A stretch of DNA of 64,000 nucleotides from Pelomonas sp. Root1217 (GTDB taxonomy: Bacteria; Pseudomonadota; Gammaproteobacteria; Burkholderiales; Burkholderiaceae_C): the NCBI RefSeq assembly GCF_001425705.1, contig NZ_LMDC01000028.1:434946-498945 (forward strand), read 5' to 3'. The notes under the pieces were generated by a model that was not told the origin of the DNA, searched no databases, and saw only the letters and a program-made list of their open reading frames with translations. The position numbers and the translations under genes are program-made. Positions 55,827 through 64,000 of the stretch are shown one piece after another (the stretch's first letter is position 1; each line of letters starts with the position of its first letter).

Positions 55827-56258
55827 TCAGTTCAGCTTGACCTTGACCGACACGCCGGCGACCGGCGTCACCACGGCCTGCTCGAACTGTGGCGGGCCGA
55901 AGCTGCCGGCCGCGTTGTTCGAGAAGCCGAAAGGTTCGACCGGGATGCCCATGGGATTCATGTCCAGGCGACCATTGGCATTGGCATCCTGGAAGAGGCT
56001 GATGGCCAGCGGGCCTTCGGGCAGGTTCTTGAGCACGACGCTGAACCTGCCACCGGCCGCCTCAGCACCGAGGGCGAAGCGCAGCCCGGTCTGCGGCTGG
56101 CGCAGCCAACTGGCTGACTCGGTGAAGACTGCCACCATCAGCGCGGCACCCTGCAGGCGGCTGGTGTCCAGGCCTTCGACTTCGAGGGTGACGTCTGCTG
56201 CCTGACTGCACAGCGGCAGCAGGGCAAACAGGGCTATGGCAAGGGCTTGGTGTTTCAT
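55827..56258 (-). CDS. DUF2141 domain-containing secreted protein
   Basis: A 143-residue periplasmic protein with signal peptide KHQALAIALFALLPLCSQA. The DUF2141 pattern is VTLEVEGLDTSRLQGAALMVAVF, LPEGPLAISLFQDANANGRLDMNPMGIPVEPFGFSNNA, with the acidic DANANGRLD loop typical of the family (possibly calcium-binding). Function unknown. It is first in an operon with the carotenoid oxygenase. Its GGAG ribosome-binding site and the six bases before the ATG lie in the 3-prime arm of a 20-bp hairpin. Confidence 0.88.
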   Translation of the reverse strand: MKHQALAIALFALLPLCSQAADVTLEVEGLDTSRLQGAALMVAVFTESASWLRQPQTGLRFALGAEAAGGRFSVVLKNLPEGPLAISLFQDANANGRLDMNPMGIPVEPFGFSNNAAGSFGPPQFEQAVVTPVAGVSVKVKLN

Positions 56259-56259
56259 C

Positions 56260-56306
56260 GCGATCTCCAGCGTTCAGCAGTAGGAATGCTGAATGCTGGA
56301 GATCGC
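56260..56306 (-). promoter_or_regulatory. RBS-occluding hairpin before DUF2141
   Basis: Minus strand, 5-prime to 3-prime: arm 56306-56287, loop of seven bases, arm 56279-56260, then G and the ATG. Nineteen of twenty positions pair (one A-C mismatch). The 3-prime arm contains CTGGAG, the only plausible ribosome-binding site, six bases from the ATG. The stem would block initiation unless opened. Confidence 0.8.
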
Positions 56307-56361
56307 CCCGCCGCGGCGCGAGCGCGCTGCGACGGGTGGGCGCCCCGCGGCGCGAGCGGGT

Positions 56362-57483
56362 TCAGCCGCGCCGTGTACGGACCGCAGCCGCCAGCTCGCG
56401 CAGCAGCGGCTCGGTCTGGCTCCAGCCCAGGCAGGCGTCGGTGATGGACACGCCGGGCTTCAGGTCCGCCTTGGTCTGGCCCTCGGCCAGGTCCTGGCGG
56501 CCGGGCTGCAGGTGGCTTTCGATCATGACGCCGGTGATGCGCGCGTCGCCCCCGGCGATCTGACCCGCGACGTCACGGCCGACATCGATCTGGCGCTCGT
56601 ACTTCTTGCTCGAGTTGGCGTGCGAGAAGTCGATCATGACCTGCTCGCGCAGGCCCGAGGTCTTCAGCGCATCGCAGGCGGCGTTGACGGACGGCGCGTC
56701 GTAGTTGGGCGCCTTGCCGCCGCGCAGAATGACGTGGCAGTCCTCGTTGCCGCGCGTCTCGAAGATGGCGGCGGTGCCCATCTTGGTCATGCCCATGAAG
56801 GCGTGGGTGCTGCTGGCCGCCAGCACGGCGTCGCTGGCGACCTTGATGCCGCCGTCGGTGCCGTTCTTGAAGCCGACCGGGCAGGAGAGGCCCGAGGCCA
56901 GCTGGCGGTGGCTCTGGCTCTCGGTGGTGCGCGCGCCGATGGCGCCCCAGGCGATCAGGTCGGAGATGTACTGCGGCGACAGCAGGTCCAGGAACTCGGT
57001 GCCGGCCGGCAGGCCCAGGCCGTTGACGTCCAGCAGCAGCTGGCGGGCCAGGCGCAGGCCCTCGTTCATGTGGAAGCTGCCGTCCAGGCGCGGGTCGTTG
57101 ATGTAGCCCTTCCACCCCACCGTCGTGCGCGGCTTCTCGAAGTAGACGCGCATGACGATCAACAGGTCCCCGCTCAGTTCCTCGCGCGCCGTCTTGAGCA
57201 GGCGGGCGTAGTCCATCGCCTGGTCGTGGTCGTGGATGGAGCAGGGGCCGACGATGACGAGCAGGCGGTCGTCGCGGCCATGCAGCACGTCGCTGATCTG
57301 CTTGCGGGCCTGCTCGACGAGTTCCAGCGTGGCGTCGGGAATCGGCAGTTCTTCCAGCAGCAGGGCCGGGCTGATCAGCGCGCGCACGGCGCCGATGCGG
57401 GTGTCGTCGGTGCGCGTGGTGTCGCGGGTTTCGTCGCGGGAGCCCGCTTCGCGGTCGTGGTGGGGATCGTCGAGAGGTTTCAT
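56362..57483 (-). CDS. aroG: 3-deoxy-7-phosphoheptulonate (DAHP) synthase, class I
   Basis: A 373-residue enzyme for the first step of aromatic amino-acid synthesis (PEP plus erythrose-4-phosphate). Motifs: LLVIVGPCSIHDHDQAMDYA (metal Cys), VMRVYFEKPRTTVGWKGYINDP, GAIGARTTESQSHRQLASGL, VGFKNGTDG, ILRGGKAPNYD and DFSHANSSK. This is the E. coli AroF/G/H type; which allosteric ligand it uses cannot be read. The N-terminus has a His/Asp/Arg-rich stretch (PHHDREAGSRDETRDTTRTDD). The ATG at 57483 is 28 bases from the EamA stop and its GGAG sits at the edge of a hairpin (57486-57506). Confidence 0.93.
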   Translation of the reverse strand: MKPLDDPHHDREAGSRDETRDTTRTDDTRIGAVRALISPALLLEELPIPDATLELVEQARKQISDVLHGRDDRLLVIVGPCSIHDHDQAMDYARLLKTAREELSGDLLIVMRVYFEKPRTTVGWKGYINDPRLDGSFHMNEGLRLARQLLLDVNGLGLPAGTEFLDLLSPQYISDLIAWGAIGARTTESQSHRQLASGLSCPVGFKNGTDGGIKVASDAVLAASSTHAFMGMTKMGTAAIFETRGNEDCHVILRGGKAPNYDAPSVNAACDALKTSGLREQVMIDFSHANSSKKYERQIDVGRDVAGQIAGGDARITGVMIESHLQPGRQDLAEGQTKADLKPGVSITDACLGWSQTEPLLRELAAAVRTRRG

Positions 57484-57485
57484 GT

Positions 57486-57506
57486 GCGGGCTCCGGAGAA
57501 GCCCGC
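57486..57506 (-). promoter_or_regulatory. Hairpin before aroG
   Basis: GCGGGCT and AGCCCGC form a 7-bp stem with loop TCTCCGG, ending two bases before the aroG ATG. The GGAG ribosome-binding site spans loop and stem. It might tune translation or merely be the EamA 3-prime hairpin. Confidence 0.5.
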
Positions 57507-57511
57507 TATTT

Positions 57512-58438
57512 TCACCGCTTGGCAGCAGCGAAACAGACTGCCAGCGCAGAGAGCACAAAACCGGCGATGGCCAGGGGCTCCAGCCGCTCGCCCAGCAGCG
57601 CGAATCCCATCAGCGCCGACACGCCAGGAATCAGGAAGAAAAGCCGCGCCACCTGCCCTGCCTGACCGCGGCGGATCATGATGAACATCAGGCTGAAGGC
57701 GCCGATGGAGTTCACCAGGCCCAGCCACAACCACGAGCCGATCAGCTCGGGCGCCCAGTCAATGGCGAAATGCTCGGTCGGCCAGGCGACGGCGGCGACG
57801 GCCAGGGCTGAGACGGCCATCTGCACGCCGGCACCGCTGCGCAAGTCCATGTGGGCGCAGAAGCGCTTCTGGTAGAGCGTGCCGGCGACGAGGCCGAGCA
57901 GGCCCAGGCCGGCGACGGCGTAGGCAGTCCAGGCGCCGTTCAGCGGCTTGTCGGCGATGACCAGGGCCACACCCACCAGCCCGCCGAGCAGCGCCAGCAT
58001 CTGCCGCTTGCCGATGTGTTCGGCCAGCCACAGATGCGCGCCCAGCGCCGTCGCCAGCGGCATCAGGCCGATCAGCAGCCCCGCCACGCCGGCGCTCAGG
58101 CCCCATTGCAAGGCGAAGTAGATGCAGGAGAAGTGCAGCACCTGCATCAGCAGGCCGACCACGGCGAGATGGGCCCAGCCGCGCAGCCGATGCGGCCATG
58201 GGGCGCCGGTGGTGGCTGCCACGGCGAGCAGCACGACGGCGGCCAGGCCGAAGCGCAGGGTGAGCAGGGTCAGCGGGCCGGTGTGCGGCAGGGCCAGCTT
58301 GCCGGCGACGTAGCCGCTGCTCCACAGCAGGATGAAGAGCAGCGGCAGGCTGGACGCGACGACGGCGCTCAGCAGACGTTCGATCGGGCCGGGCCGGAAG
58401 GACCGGGCCATGCAGGGCGACAGCGACGTGGTGGACAT
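57512..58438 (-). CDS. EamA/DMT-family transporter
   Basis: A 308-residue membrane protein with ten hydrophobic helices in two EamA repeats (LPLLFILLWSSGYVAGKLALP; YAVAGLGLLGLVAGTLYQKRFC). Such proteins usually export amino acids or metabolites. The C-terminal repeat has IPGVSALMGFALLGERLEPLAIAGF. It is divergent from the LysR gene with a 111-base gap, the usual arrangement of a LysR regulator and its target, and lies 28 bases upstream of aroG, so it may share its transcript. Confidence 0.88.
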   Translation of the reverse strand: MSTTSLSPCMARSFRPGPIERLLSAVVASSLPLLFILLWSSGYVAGKLALPHTGPLTLLTLRFGLAAVVLLAVAATTGAPWPHRLRGWAHLAVVGLLMQVLHFSCIYFALQWGLSAGVAGLLIGLMPLATALGAHLWLAEHIGKRQMLALLGGLVGVALVIADKPLNGAWTAYAVAGLGLLGLVAGTLYQKRFCAHMDLRSGAGVQMAVSALAVAAVAWPTEHFAIDWAPELIGSWLWLGLVNSIGAFSLMFIMIRRGQAGQVARLFFLIPGVSALMGFALLGERLEPLAIAGFVLSALAVCFAAAKR

Positions 58439-58549
58439 GGCAGCTCCTTGAAGGGATGGCTGCACTCTAGGAATCAACGATCCGGGACACAATCCGGTAG
58501 AAAGTCGATTCAGAGTTTCCAAATAGAGAACAAAAGGAGAACAGCCACC

Positions 58550-59512
58550 ATGGGCCGCCTTGAAGACCTGCAAGCCTTTGCCCGCGTCGTCGATGCGCGC
58601 GGCTTCTCTGGCGCCGCACGCCTGCTGGGAACGACCAAGTCGGCCGTCAGCAAGCAGGTGGTGCGGCTGGAGGACCAACTCGGCACGCGGCTGCTGCACC
58701 GCACGACGCGCAGCGTCAGCCCGACCGCCGAGGGTCGGGCGGTCTACGAACGCGCGCTGCGCCTGCTCGACGATGCGCTGGCCCTGGAAACCGAACTGGC
58801 CGGCCGCCGCGACGAGCCGCGCGGCGTGCTGCGGCTGTCGGTATCGACCGCCTTCGGCAACCTGCAGTTCACGTCGCTGATGGCCGAGTTCTGCGCCAAG
58901 CACCCGCAGATCGACGTCGTGCTGGGCTTGAACGACCGCTATGTCGACCTGGCCGAGGAAGGCTTCGATGTCGTGCTGCGGCTGACGCACAAGCCCTCGG
59001 ACGGCCTGGTGGCGCGGCGCCTTGCCGCGATCCGCTTCGTGCTTTGCGCCGCGCCCGCTTATCTCGCGGCCCATGGCGAGCCTCTTGCGGTCGCCGACAT
59101 CGCCGGGCATCGCTGCCTACGTTTTGGCTATCTCCAGTCGCCCGACCGCTGGCGCTTCCGCCATGGCGCACAGGGCGAAGCCGAGGTCGAGACCCGCGGC
59201 GCCCTCCGCTTCGAGAGCGGGCTGACAGCCAACAGCAGCGAGTCCTTGCGCGTGGCGGCGCTGGCCGGCCTGGGCCTGGCCGTGCTGCCCACCTATGCCG
59301 TGGGTGCCGACCTGCGAGCCGGGCGGCTCAAGGCCGTGCTGCCGGACTGGCAGCCCGTCGGCGGCTTGGCGGATGCCAACACCCTCTACGCCGTCTACCT
59401 GCCCAGCCGCCACCCGGCACCCAAGGTGCGGGCGCTGATCGACTTCATGCTGGAGAAGATGGGCGACGTGCCGCCGTGGGACCGTGAAGAGACAATGGAA
59501 ACATGCCCCTGA
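58550..59512 (+). CDS. LysR-family transcriptional regulator
   Basis: A 320-residue regulator. N-terminal winged helix: [56 protein letters not shown] split across the first 58 residues. The co-inducer domain follows ([41 protein letters not shown]). AAAGGAG precedes the ATG. It probably controls the divergent EamA gene (inference from placement). Its end overlaps pyrD by ten bases. Confidence 0.92.
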   Translation: MGRLEDLQAFARVVDARGFSGAARLLGTTKSAVSKQVVRLEDQLGTRLLHRTTRSVSPTAEGRAVYERALRLLDDALALETELAGRRDEPRGVLRLSVSTAFGNLQFTSLMAEFCAKHPQIDVVLGLNDRYVDLAEEGFDVVLRLTHKPSDGLVARRLAAIRFVLCAAPAYLAAHGEPLAVADIAGHRCLRFGYLQSPDRWRFRHGAQGEAEVETRGALRFESGLTANSSESLRVAALAGLGLAVLPTYAVGADLRAGRLKAVLPDWQPVGGLADANTLYAVYLPSRHPAPKVRALIDFMLEKMGDVPPWDREETMETCP

Positions 59513-60543
59513 TCCCCTACGCCTTGACCCGCCCCTTCCTGTTCGGCCTGGACCCCGAGCACGCCCACGAACTGACGCTGAACAGCATAGCCAGGCTGCA
59601 GAACACACCCGCGCAACTGCTGTGGTGCGGCGAGCGCATCAGCGACCCGGTGACGATCGCCGGCCTGCGCTTCCCGAACCGCATCGGCCTGGCCGCCGGG
59701 CTGGACAAGAACGGCCGCTGCATCGACGGCCTGGGCGCGATGGGCTTCGGCTTCATCGAAGTGGGCACCGTGACGCCCAAGGGCCAGCCCGGCAACGACA
59801 AACCGCGCATGTTCCGCCTGCCCGAGGCGAACGCGCTGATCAACCGCCTGGGCTTCAACAATGAAGGGCTTGCAAGCTTCATCGCCAACGTGAAGCGCGC
59901 CCACAGCTTCCGCAAGGCCGGCGGCATCCTCGGCCTGAACATCGGCAAGAACGCCGCGACGCCCATCGAGAACGCGGCGGACGACTATCTGCTCGGCCTG
60001 GAGGGCGTGCATCCGCATGCCGACTACATCACCGTCAACATCTCCAGCCCCAACACCAAGAACCTGCGCGCGCTGCAGAGTGACGAAGCATTGGATGCCT
60101 TGCTGGGCAAGCTGCAGCAGCGCAAGCAGCAACTCGACAACCAGAGCGGCCGGCGTGTGCCGATGTTCGTCAAGATCGCGCCCGATCTGGAGGAAGACCA
60201 GGTTGCCGTCATCGCCCAGACGCTGAAGGCCAATGGCATCGACGGCGTCATCGCGACGAACACGACGATCGCGCGCGACGCCGTGAAGGGCTTGCCTTAT
60301 GCGAACGAGATGGGCGGCCTGTCCGGTGCCCCGGTCTTCGAGGCCAGCAACCTCATCATTCGCCTGCTGCGCGCCGCGCTGCCGGCGGGTTATCCCATCA
60401 TCGGTGTGGGCGGCGTCATGAGCGGTGCCGATGCGCGCGCCAAGATCGACGCAGGCGCCGACCTTGTGCAGATCTACACCGGCCTCATCTACAGGGGCCC
60501 GGCCCTCGTCAGCGATTGCGCGAAGGCCCTGGCTCAGCGTTGA
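59503..60543 (+). CDS. pyrD: Dihydroorotate dehydrogenase (quinone)
   Basis: A 346-residue class 2 enzyme at the inner membrane, passing electrons from dihydroorotate to quinone. Motifs: [68 protein letters not shown] (with the class 2 catalytic Ser) and [29 protein letters not shown]. The length and the N-terminal membrane-associating helices are standard. Confidence 0.96.
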   Translation: MPLIPYALTRPFLFGLDPEHAHELTLNSIARLQNTPAQLLWCGERISDPVTIAGLRFPNRIGLAAGLDKNGRCIDGLGAMGFGFIEVGTVTPKGQPGNDKPRMFRLPEANALINRLGFNNEGLASFIANVKRAHSFRKAGGILGLNIGKNAATPIENAADDYLLGLEGVHPHADYITVNISSPNTKNLRALQSDEALDALLGKLQQRKQQLDNQSGRRVPMFVKIAPDLEEDQVAVIAQTLKANGIDGVIATNTTIARDAVKGLPYANEMGGLSGAPVFEASNLIIRLLRAALPAGYPIIGVGGVMSGADARAKIDAGADLVQIYTGLIYRGPALVSDCAKALAQR

Positions 60544-60551
60544 ATATCGCC

Positions 60552-61049
60552 ATGCGACTTGCCGCCCTCGCTCTGTGCACCGCTCTGTTCGCTGGCTGCG
60601 CGACGCCGGATCGCGATGCGCGGCTGCAGCCCGGCGTCAGCGGCGAGACGGAAGTCATTGCCCTGTATGGCCAACCGGTGCGCACCTGGCCCGAGGCTGA
60701 CGGCGGCCGGACGCTTGAATATTCGAGCCAGCCGATGGGCCGGCACAGCTACATGGTTCGCCTGGCCACCGATGGCCGGCTGGTCCGCATCAAGGACGGC
60801 CTTTCCCCCGCCGGCCGCGCTCGCATCGAGCCCGGCATGACGCCCGAACAAGTCAGCCGCATCCTCGGCCGCGAGCGCAGCCGTGTGTTTTTCCGCCTCA
60901 GCGGCGAAGACGTCTGGGACTGGACCATCGAACCCGACCAGACCGGCTATGGCATGCGCTTCAACGTCCACTTCAAGGACGGTGTGGTCGTTCGCACGAC
61001 GCAGAGCATGGTGTTCCCGAGCCGGCTCTTCCCGGGCCTCGATGACTGA
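60552..61049 (+). CDS. SmpA/OmlA (BamE-like) lipoprotein
   Basis: A 165-residue lipoprotein with lipobox LFAGC (Cys19). The fold shows two BamE-like repeats: GVSGETEVIALYGQPVRTWP and GMTPEQVSRILGRERSRVFFRLSGEDVWDWTIEP. It follows pyrD by eight bases. It is longer than BamE and may be a paralogue rather than the BAM subunit itself. Confidence 0.82.
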   Translation: MRLAALALCTALFAGCATPDRDARLQPGVSGETEVIALYGQPVRTWPEADGGRTLEYSSQPMGRHSYMVRLATDGRLVRIKDGLSPAGRARIEPGMTPEQVSRILGRERSRVFFRLSGEDVWDWTIEPDQTGYGMRFNVHFKDGVVVRTTQSMVFPSRLFPGLDD

Positions 61050-61069
61050 GAGCGGCTCCGCTTTTCATG

Positions 61070-61101
61070 AAAAAGCCCTGGAGCCGCAAAGCTGCCAGGG
61101 C
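61070..61101 (-). terminator. Terminator of the PEP-CTERM gene
   Basis: On the minus strand GCCCTGG-CAGC pairs with GGCT-CCAGGGC and is followed by TTTTT. It lies between the two convergent genes. Confidence 0.8.
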
Positions 61102-61159
61102 CTGAGGATCGCATTACCCGACTGCGCGCCTTGGGAGCGCGCAGCCAGATCACTGGCGA

Positions 61160-61642
61160 TCAGGATTCGCGACGACGACGCGAGGCGAGGAAGCCGACGA
61201 CGCCCAGCCCTGCGCCCAGCAGGGCGTAAGTCTCGGGTTCCGGCACCGCAGCCGCGACAGAGCTGATGGCGTACGTGGACGAGCCGGTAGCGCCACCCAG
61301 GACGGAGTAGTAGTAGCTGCCCGAACCCAGCGTCACGGTGTTTGCGGTGTTGAATCCCCAAGCGCCAACAAGGGAATCGTCACCGCCACCAATCATGTGG
61401 TCAGCTCCTGCGGAGTACAGCGTGTAAGCCGCACCCAAGAAGCTGCCAGGATTGGCGATCACGCTGCTGGTCAGCATGCTGCCGGCACCAAGCGAGAACG
61501 AAAAGGTGTCGAACACGGCGCCAGAGACGGTGTTGCCACCGACTTCAAACGCATCATGCGCCCCCCAGTTGAAGGAAGCAGCTTGGCTGCTGAGCGCGGT
61601 TAGAGCCACCACGGATGCGGCGGCGAGGTTTTTCAATTTCAT
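61160..61642 (-). CDS. PEP-CTERM protein, FxDxF-like
   Basis: A 160-residue exported protein. The signal peptide is KLKNLAAASVVALTALSSQA and the sorting signal VPEPETYALLGAGLGVVGFLASRRRRES. The mature part contains VFDTFSFSLGAGSML and SGSYYYSVLGGATGSSTYAISS, as in the FxDxF subgroup of PEP-CTERM proteins. Monocistronic. The upstream 203 bases (61643-61845) hold no clear promoter that I can identify. Confidence 0.88.
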   Translation of the reverse strand: MKLKNLAAASVVALTALSSQAASFNWGAHDAFEVGGNTVSGAVFDTFSFSLGAGSMLTSSVIANPGSFLGAAYTLYSAGADHMIGGGDDSLVGAWGFNTANTVTLGSGSYYYSVLGGATGSSTYAISSVAAAVPEPETYALLGAGLGVVGFLASRRRRES

Positions 61643-61845
61643 TGCGTAGCTCCTGACTTTGGACGGTCAAGCACAACCGCCGGAAACCATTGTGCGGTGC
61701 AGCGAAGACTCTTGAAGGGTCTGCATACCCCTTGCACTAGGGACATCACGGACCGGGTTTGTAGCAACTTGTAAACGCCGCCCTAACGTTTGTCAGATGT
61801 GCACCAAGTCACGGCCGGCAAACACCTTTTTTGAGCGCGTGCACC

Positions 61846-64000
61846 TCATTCGGCCGTCAGCCGCGCGACCTTCTGCAGGCCGTCTACCGCTTTGCCCTTG
61901 CGGGCGCGTTTGCCTGCGTGGGCGGCCAAGGACTGGTTCTTCAGCAATTCCTCGCGCGGCTTGCCGCCGCGGCCGCTGCCGAGCACGCGCAGCTGGGTCG
62001 TGAAGCAGGCAACGGACACGATGCTGTCTTTGGCCTCCAGGTCCATCAGCATCAAGCCCTTGCCGCCCTTGGGCTGGTGCTTGAGTTCATCCAACGGGAA
62101 GCTCAGCAGGCGCCCCTGGGCGCTCAGCACGCCGAGTTGCAGTGCGACCGCATGGTTAGGCACGACGGCCAACAGCGGCAGCTCGCCGTCGTCGAGCGCA
62201 AGGAAGGTCTTGCCGGCCTTTTGGCGGCCGACCAGGTCGCCGATCTGGGCAATCAGGCCGTAGCCCGTCGAACCGGCGAAAACCAGGCGCTGGCTCGGCG
62301 CACCGGCCACGTAATGGGCGATCTGGCTGCCCGTCTCCAGCTCGATCATGGTCGTGATGGGCTGGCCATCGCCACGGCCACCCGGCAAGGTTGCGACCGG
62401 GACGGAATAGACGCGGCCGTTGCTGCCGACGACGATGAGCGGATCGACGCTGCGGCACCGGAAAGCGCCCCACAGCGTGTCGCCTGCCTTGAAGGTTTGG
62501 GCCGCGACGTCGACCTCGTGGCCCTTCAGCGCCCTCACCCAGCCCTTCTGGCTGACGATGACGGTGACCGGCTCGTCGACGATCTTCACTTCGGCGGTGA
62601 CACGCTTCTCGGCCTGGATCAGCGTGCGGCGGTCGTCGCCGTACTGCTTGGCATCGGCCTCGATCTCCTTGACGACGGTGCGGCGCAGCGCCGCCGCCGA
62701 GCCCAGGATGTCCTCCAGCTTGGCGCGCTCGTCGCGCAGCTTGGAAAGTTCCTGCTCGATCTTGATGGCCTCCAGCCGCGCCAATTGACGCAGCCGGATT
62801 TCGAGGATGTCCTCGGCCTGGCGATCGCTGAGCTTGAAGTGCTCGATCAGCGCGGCCTTGGGCTCGTCCGACTCGCGAATGATGCGGATGACTTCGTCGA
62901 TGTTCAACAGCACCAGCTGCCGGCCTTCGAGCACATGGATGCGGTCGTTGACATGGGCCAGGCGGTGCTCGGTGCGCCGGCGCACCGTCGTCTGGCGGAA
63001 ACCCACCCACTCGACCAGCATCTCGCGCAGGCTCTTCTGCGTTGGCCGGCCGTCAGCGCCGATCATGGTCATGTTGACCGGCGCGCTGCTCTCCAGGCTG
63101 GTGTGAGCCAACAGCGTGTTGATGAGATCCTGCTGCTCGACGGTGCGGCTCTTGGGCTCGAAGACGATGCGAACAGCGGCGTCCTTGCTGGACTCATCGC
63201 GCACGCCGTCCAGAACCGCCAGCAGTCCGGCCTTGAGCTGCAACTGCTCGGCGGACAGCGTCTTCTTGCCGGCCTTGACCTTGGGGTTGGACAGCTCCTC
63301 GATCTCTTCAAGCACCTTCTGCGCGCTGGTGCCGTGGGGCAACTCGGTGACGACGAGCTGCCACTGGCCGCGTGCCAGGTCCTCGATCTTCCAGCGCGCG
63401 CGCACCTTGAGGCTGCCACGGCCCGACAGGTAGGCGGCGCGGATGTCTTCCGGCGCGCTGATGAGCTGGCCGCCGCCCGGGAAGTCGGGGCCGGGGATCA
63501 GGTCGAAGAGCGTGTCGTCGCTGAGCTTGTCGTCCCTCAGCAGGGCCACCGCCGCCGCCGCGACTTCGCGCAGGTTGTGGCTGGGGATCTCCGTCGCCAG
63601 GCCCACGGCGATACCGCTGGCGCCGTTCAACAACACGAAGGGCAACCGCGCCGGCAGCTCGACAGGTTCCTGCGTGGTGCCGTCGTAGTTGGCGCGGAAG
63701 TCCACCGTGCCTTCGTCGATCTCGTCCAGCACCAGGCGGGCGATGGGTGCCAGGCGCGCTTCCGTGTAGCGCATCGCCGCGGCGCCGTCGCCGTCGCGGC
63801 TGCCGAAGTTGCCGTGGCCGTCGATCAGCGGGTAGCGCAGCGAGAAGTCCTGCGCCATGCGCACCAACGCGTCGTAGACCGACTGGTCGCCATGCGGGTG
63901 GAAGTTGCCGAGCACATCGCCGACGACCTTGGCGCCCTTGACGGGCTTGGCGCCCGAGTTGCCGCTCCAGCCCAGGCCCAGGCGCTGCATCGCGTAGAGG
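61846..64000 (-). CDS. parC: DNA topoisomerase IV subunit A (partial, N-terminus beyond window)
   Basis: About 718 residues of the type IIA topoisomerase breakage-rejoining subunit; the frame is open to the right edge, so the first ~50-60 residues are missing. Visible are KVVGDVLGNFHPHGDQSVYDALVRMAQDFSLRYPLIDGHGNFGS, the active-site Tyr in AAMRYTEARL, and GASGIAVGLATEIPSHNL. The C-terminal domain is of the short ParC type rather than the GyrA six-blade pinwheel with a GyrA box. In the quinolone region, Gln and Asp occupy the positions of E. coli Ser80 and Glu84. Confidence 0.92.
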   Translation of the reverse strand, partial: LYAMQRLGLGWSGNSGAKPVKGAKVVGDVLGNFHPHGDQSVYDALVRMAQDFSLRYPLIDGHGNFGSRDGDGAAAMRYTEARLAPIARLVLDEIDEGTVDFRANYDGTTQEPVELPARLPFVLLNGASGIAVGLATEIPSHNLREVAAAAVALLRDDKLSDDTLFDLIPGPDFPGGGQLISAPEDIRAAYLSGRGSLKVRARWKIEDLARGQWQLVVTELPHGTSAQKVLEEIEELSNPKVKAGKKTLSAEQLQLKAGLLAVLDGVRDESSKDAAVRIVFEPKSRTVEQQDLINTLLAHTSLESSAPVNMTMIGADGRPTQKSLREMLVEWVGFRQTTVRRRTEHRLAHVNDRIHVLEGRQLVLLNIDEVIRIIRESDEPKAALIEHFKLSDRQAEDILEIRLRQLARLEAIKIEQELSKLRDERAKLEDILGSAAALRRTVVKEIEADAKQYGDDRRTLIQAEKRVTAEVKIVDEPVTVIVSQKGWVRALKGHEVDVAAQTFKAGDTLWGAFRCRSVDPLIVVGSNGRVYSVPVATLPGGRGDGQPITTMIELETGSQIAHYVAGAPSQRLVFAGSTGYGLIAQIGDLVGRQKAGKTFLALDDGELPLLAVVPNHAVALQLGVLSAQGRLLSFPLDELKHQPKGGKGLMLMDLEAKDSIVSVACFTTQLRVLGSGRGGKPREELLKNQSLAAHAGKRARKGKAVDGLQKVARLTAE

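Noticed and set aside
58439-58549. LysR-type T-N11-A box between the EamA and LysR genes.
   Set aside because: Several weak candidates exist but none is clearly palindromic; only gene placement supports regulation.

Overview
The window is a chromosomal segment from a high-GC betaproteobacterium of the order Burkholderiales, most like the Roseateles/Mitsuaria/Rubrivivax group. The basis is the very high GC content with dense, short-gapped genes, the order rarA-lolA-ftsK divergent from trxB, the rpmB-rpmG pair, four PEP-CTERM surface proteins, and family assignments (DUF3717, DUF3016, SmpA-like lipoprotein, RsmB, EttA) read from the proteins. No species call is possible from sequence alone. I saw no tRNA, rRNA, CRISPR array, prophage or insertion sequence. 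No gene-free stretch exceeds 300 bases.

Layout. 1-1000: a two-component pair on the minus strand, the kinase running off the left edge. 1100-6140: an amino-acid dehydrogenase, then a FadL-type outer-membrane channel directly followed by a Tat-exported PhoD-like phosphatase lipoprotein. 6236-8283: a saccharopine-dehydrogenase/DUF4166 protein coupled to a DCC-type thiol protein. 8335-11983: a livHMGF branched-chain amino-acid-type ABC transporter with no local binding protein. 12280-15469: a DctB/DctD-like sensor kinase and sigma54 activator, divergent from liv. A near-consensus sigma54 promoter faces liv, and two GCGG-N4-CCGC sites lie 32 bp apart upstream of it, so the regulator next door probably drives the transporter. 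15466-23156: a solute-binding protein, rarA, lolA, ftsK, a Crp/Fnr regulator, trxB, rpmB and rpmG. 23252-30722: DUF3016, a fatty-acid desaturase, rsmB, a DUF1345 membrane protein, purN, trpS, a DUF3717-DUF1289 fusion and a MATE exporter. 30723-33648: a Spy/CpxP-like protein with an OmpR/EnvZ-type pair. 33870-38876: ettA, a peptide-binding protein and rhlE. 38987-49783: a PEP-CTERM protein, a SNF2 helicase, a short epimerase, mnmC, a compact chemoreceptor and an M4 protease. 49795-51031: rpiA and a membrane protein with a BRO-N-like domain. 51085-54148: an operon of two PEP-CTERM proteins and a GH16 beta-glucanase behind a sigma70 promoter overlaid by two tandem LacI-type operators. 54334-56258: a Tat-exported carotenoid oxygenase and a DUF2141 protein whose ribosome-binding site lies inside a 20-bp hairpin. 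56362-64000: a DAHP synthase, an EamA exporter with divergent LysR, pyrD, a BamE-like lipoprotein, a PEP-CTERM protein and parC, which runs off the right edge.

The most interesting material is regulatory rather than a novel gene system: the sigma54/liv/DctBD-like module with a variant GSFTSA loop in the activator, the RBS-occluding hairpin before DUF2141, the tandem LacI operators on the glucanase operon, and a dispersed structured intergenic repeat (three copies with a shared 37-nt hairpin, one position covarying) placed in the transcription sense between co-directional genes.
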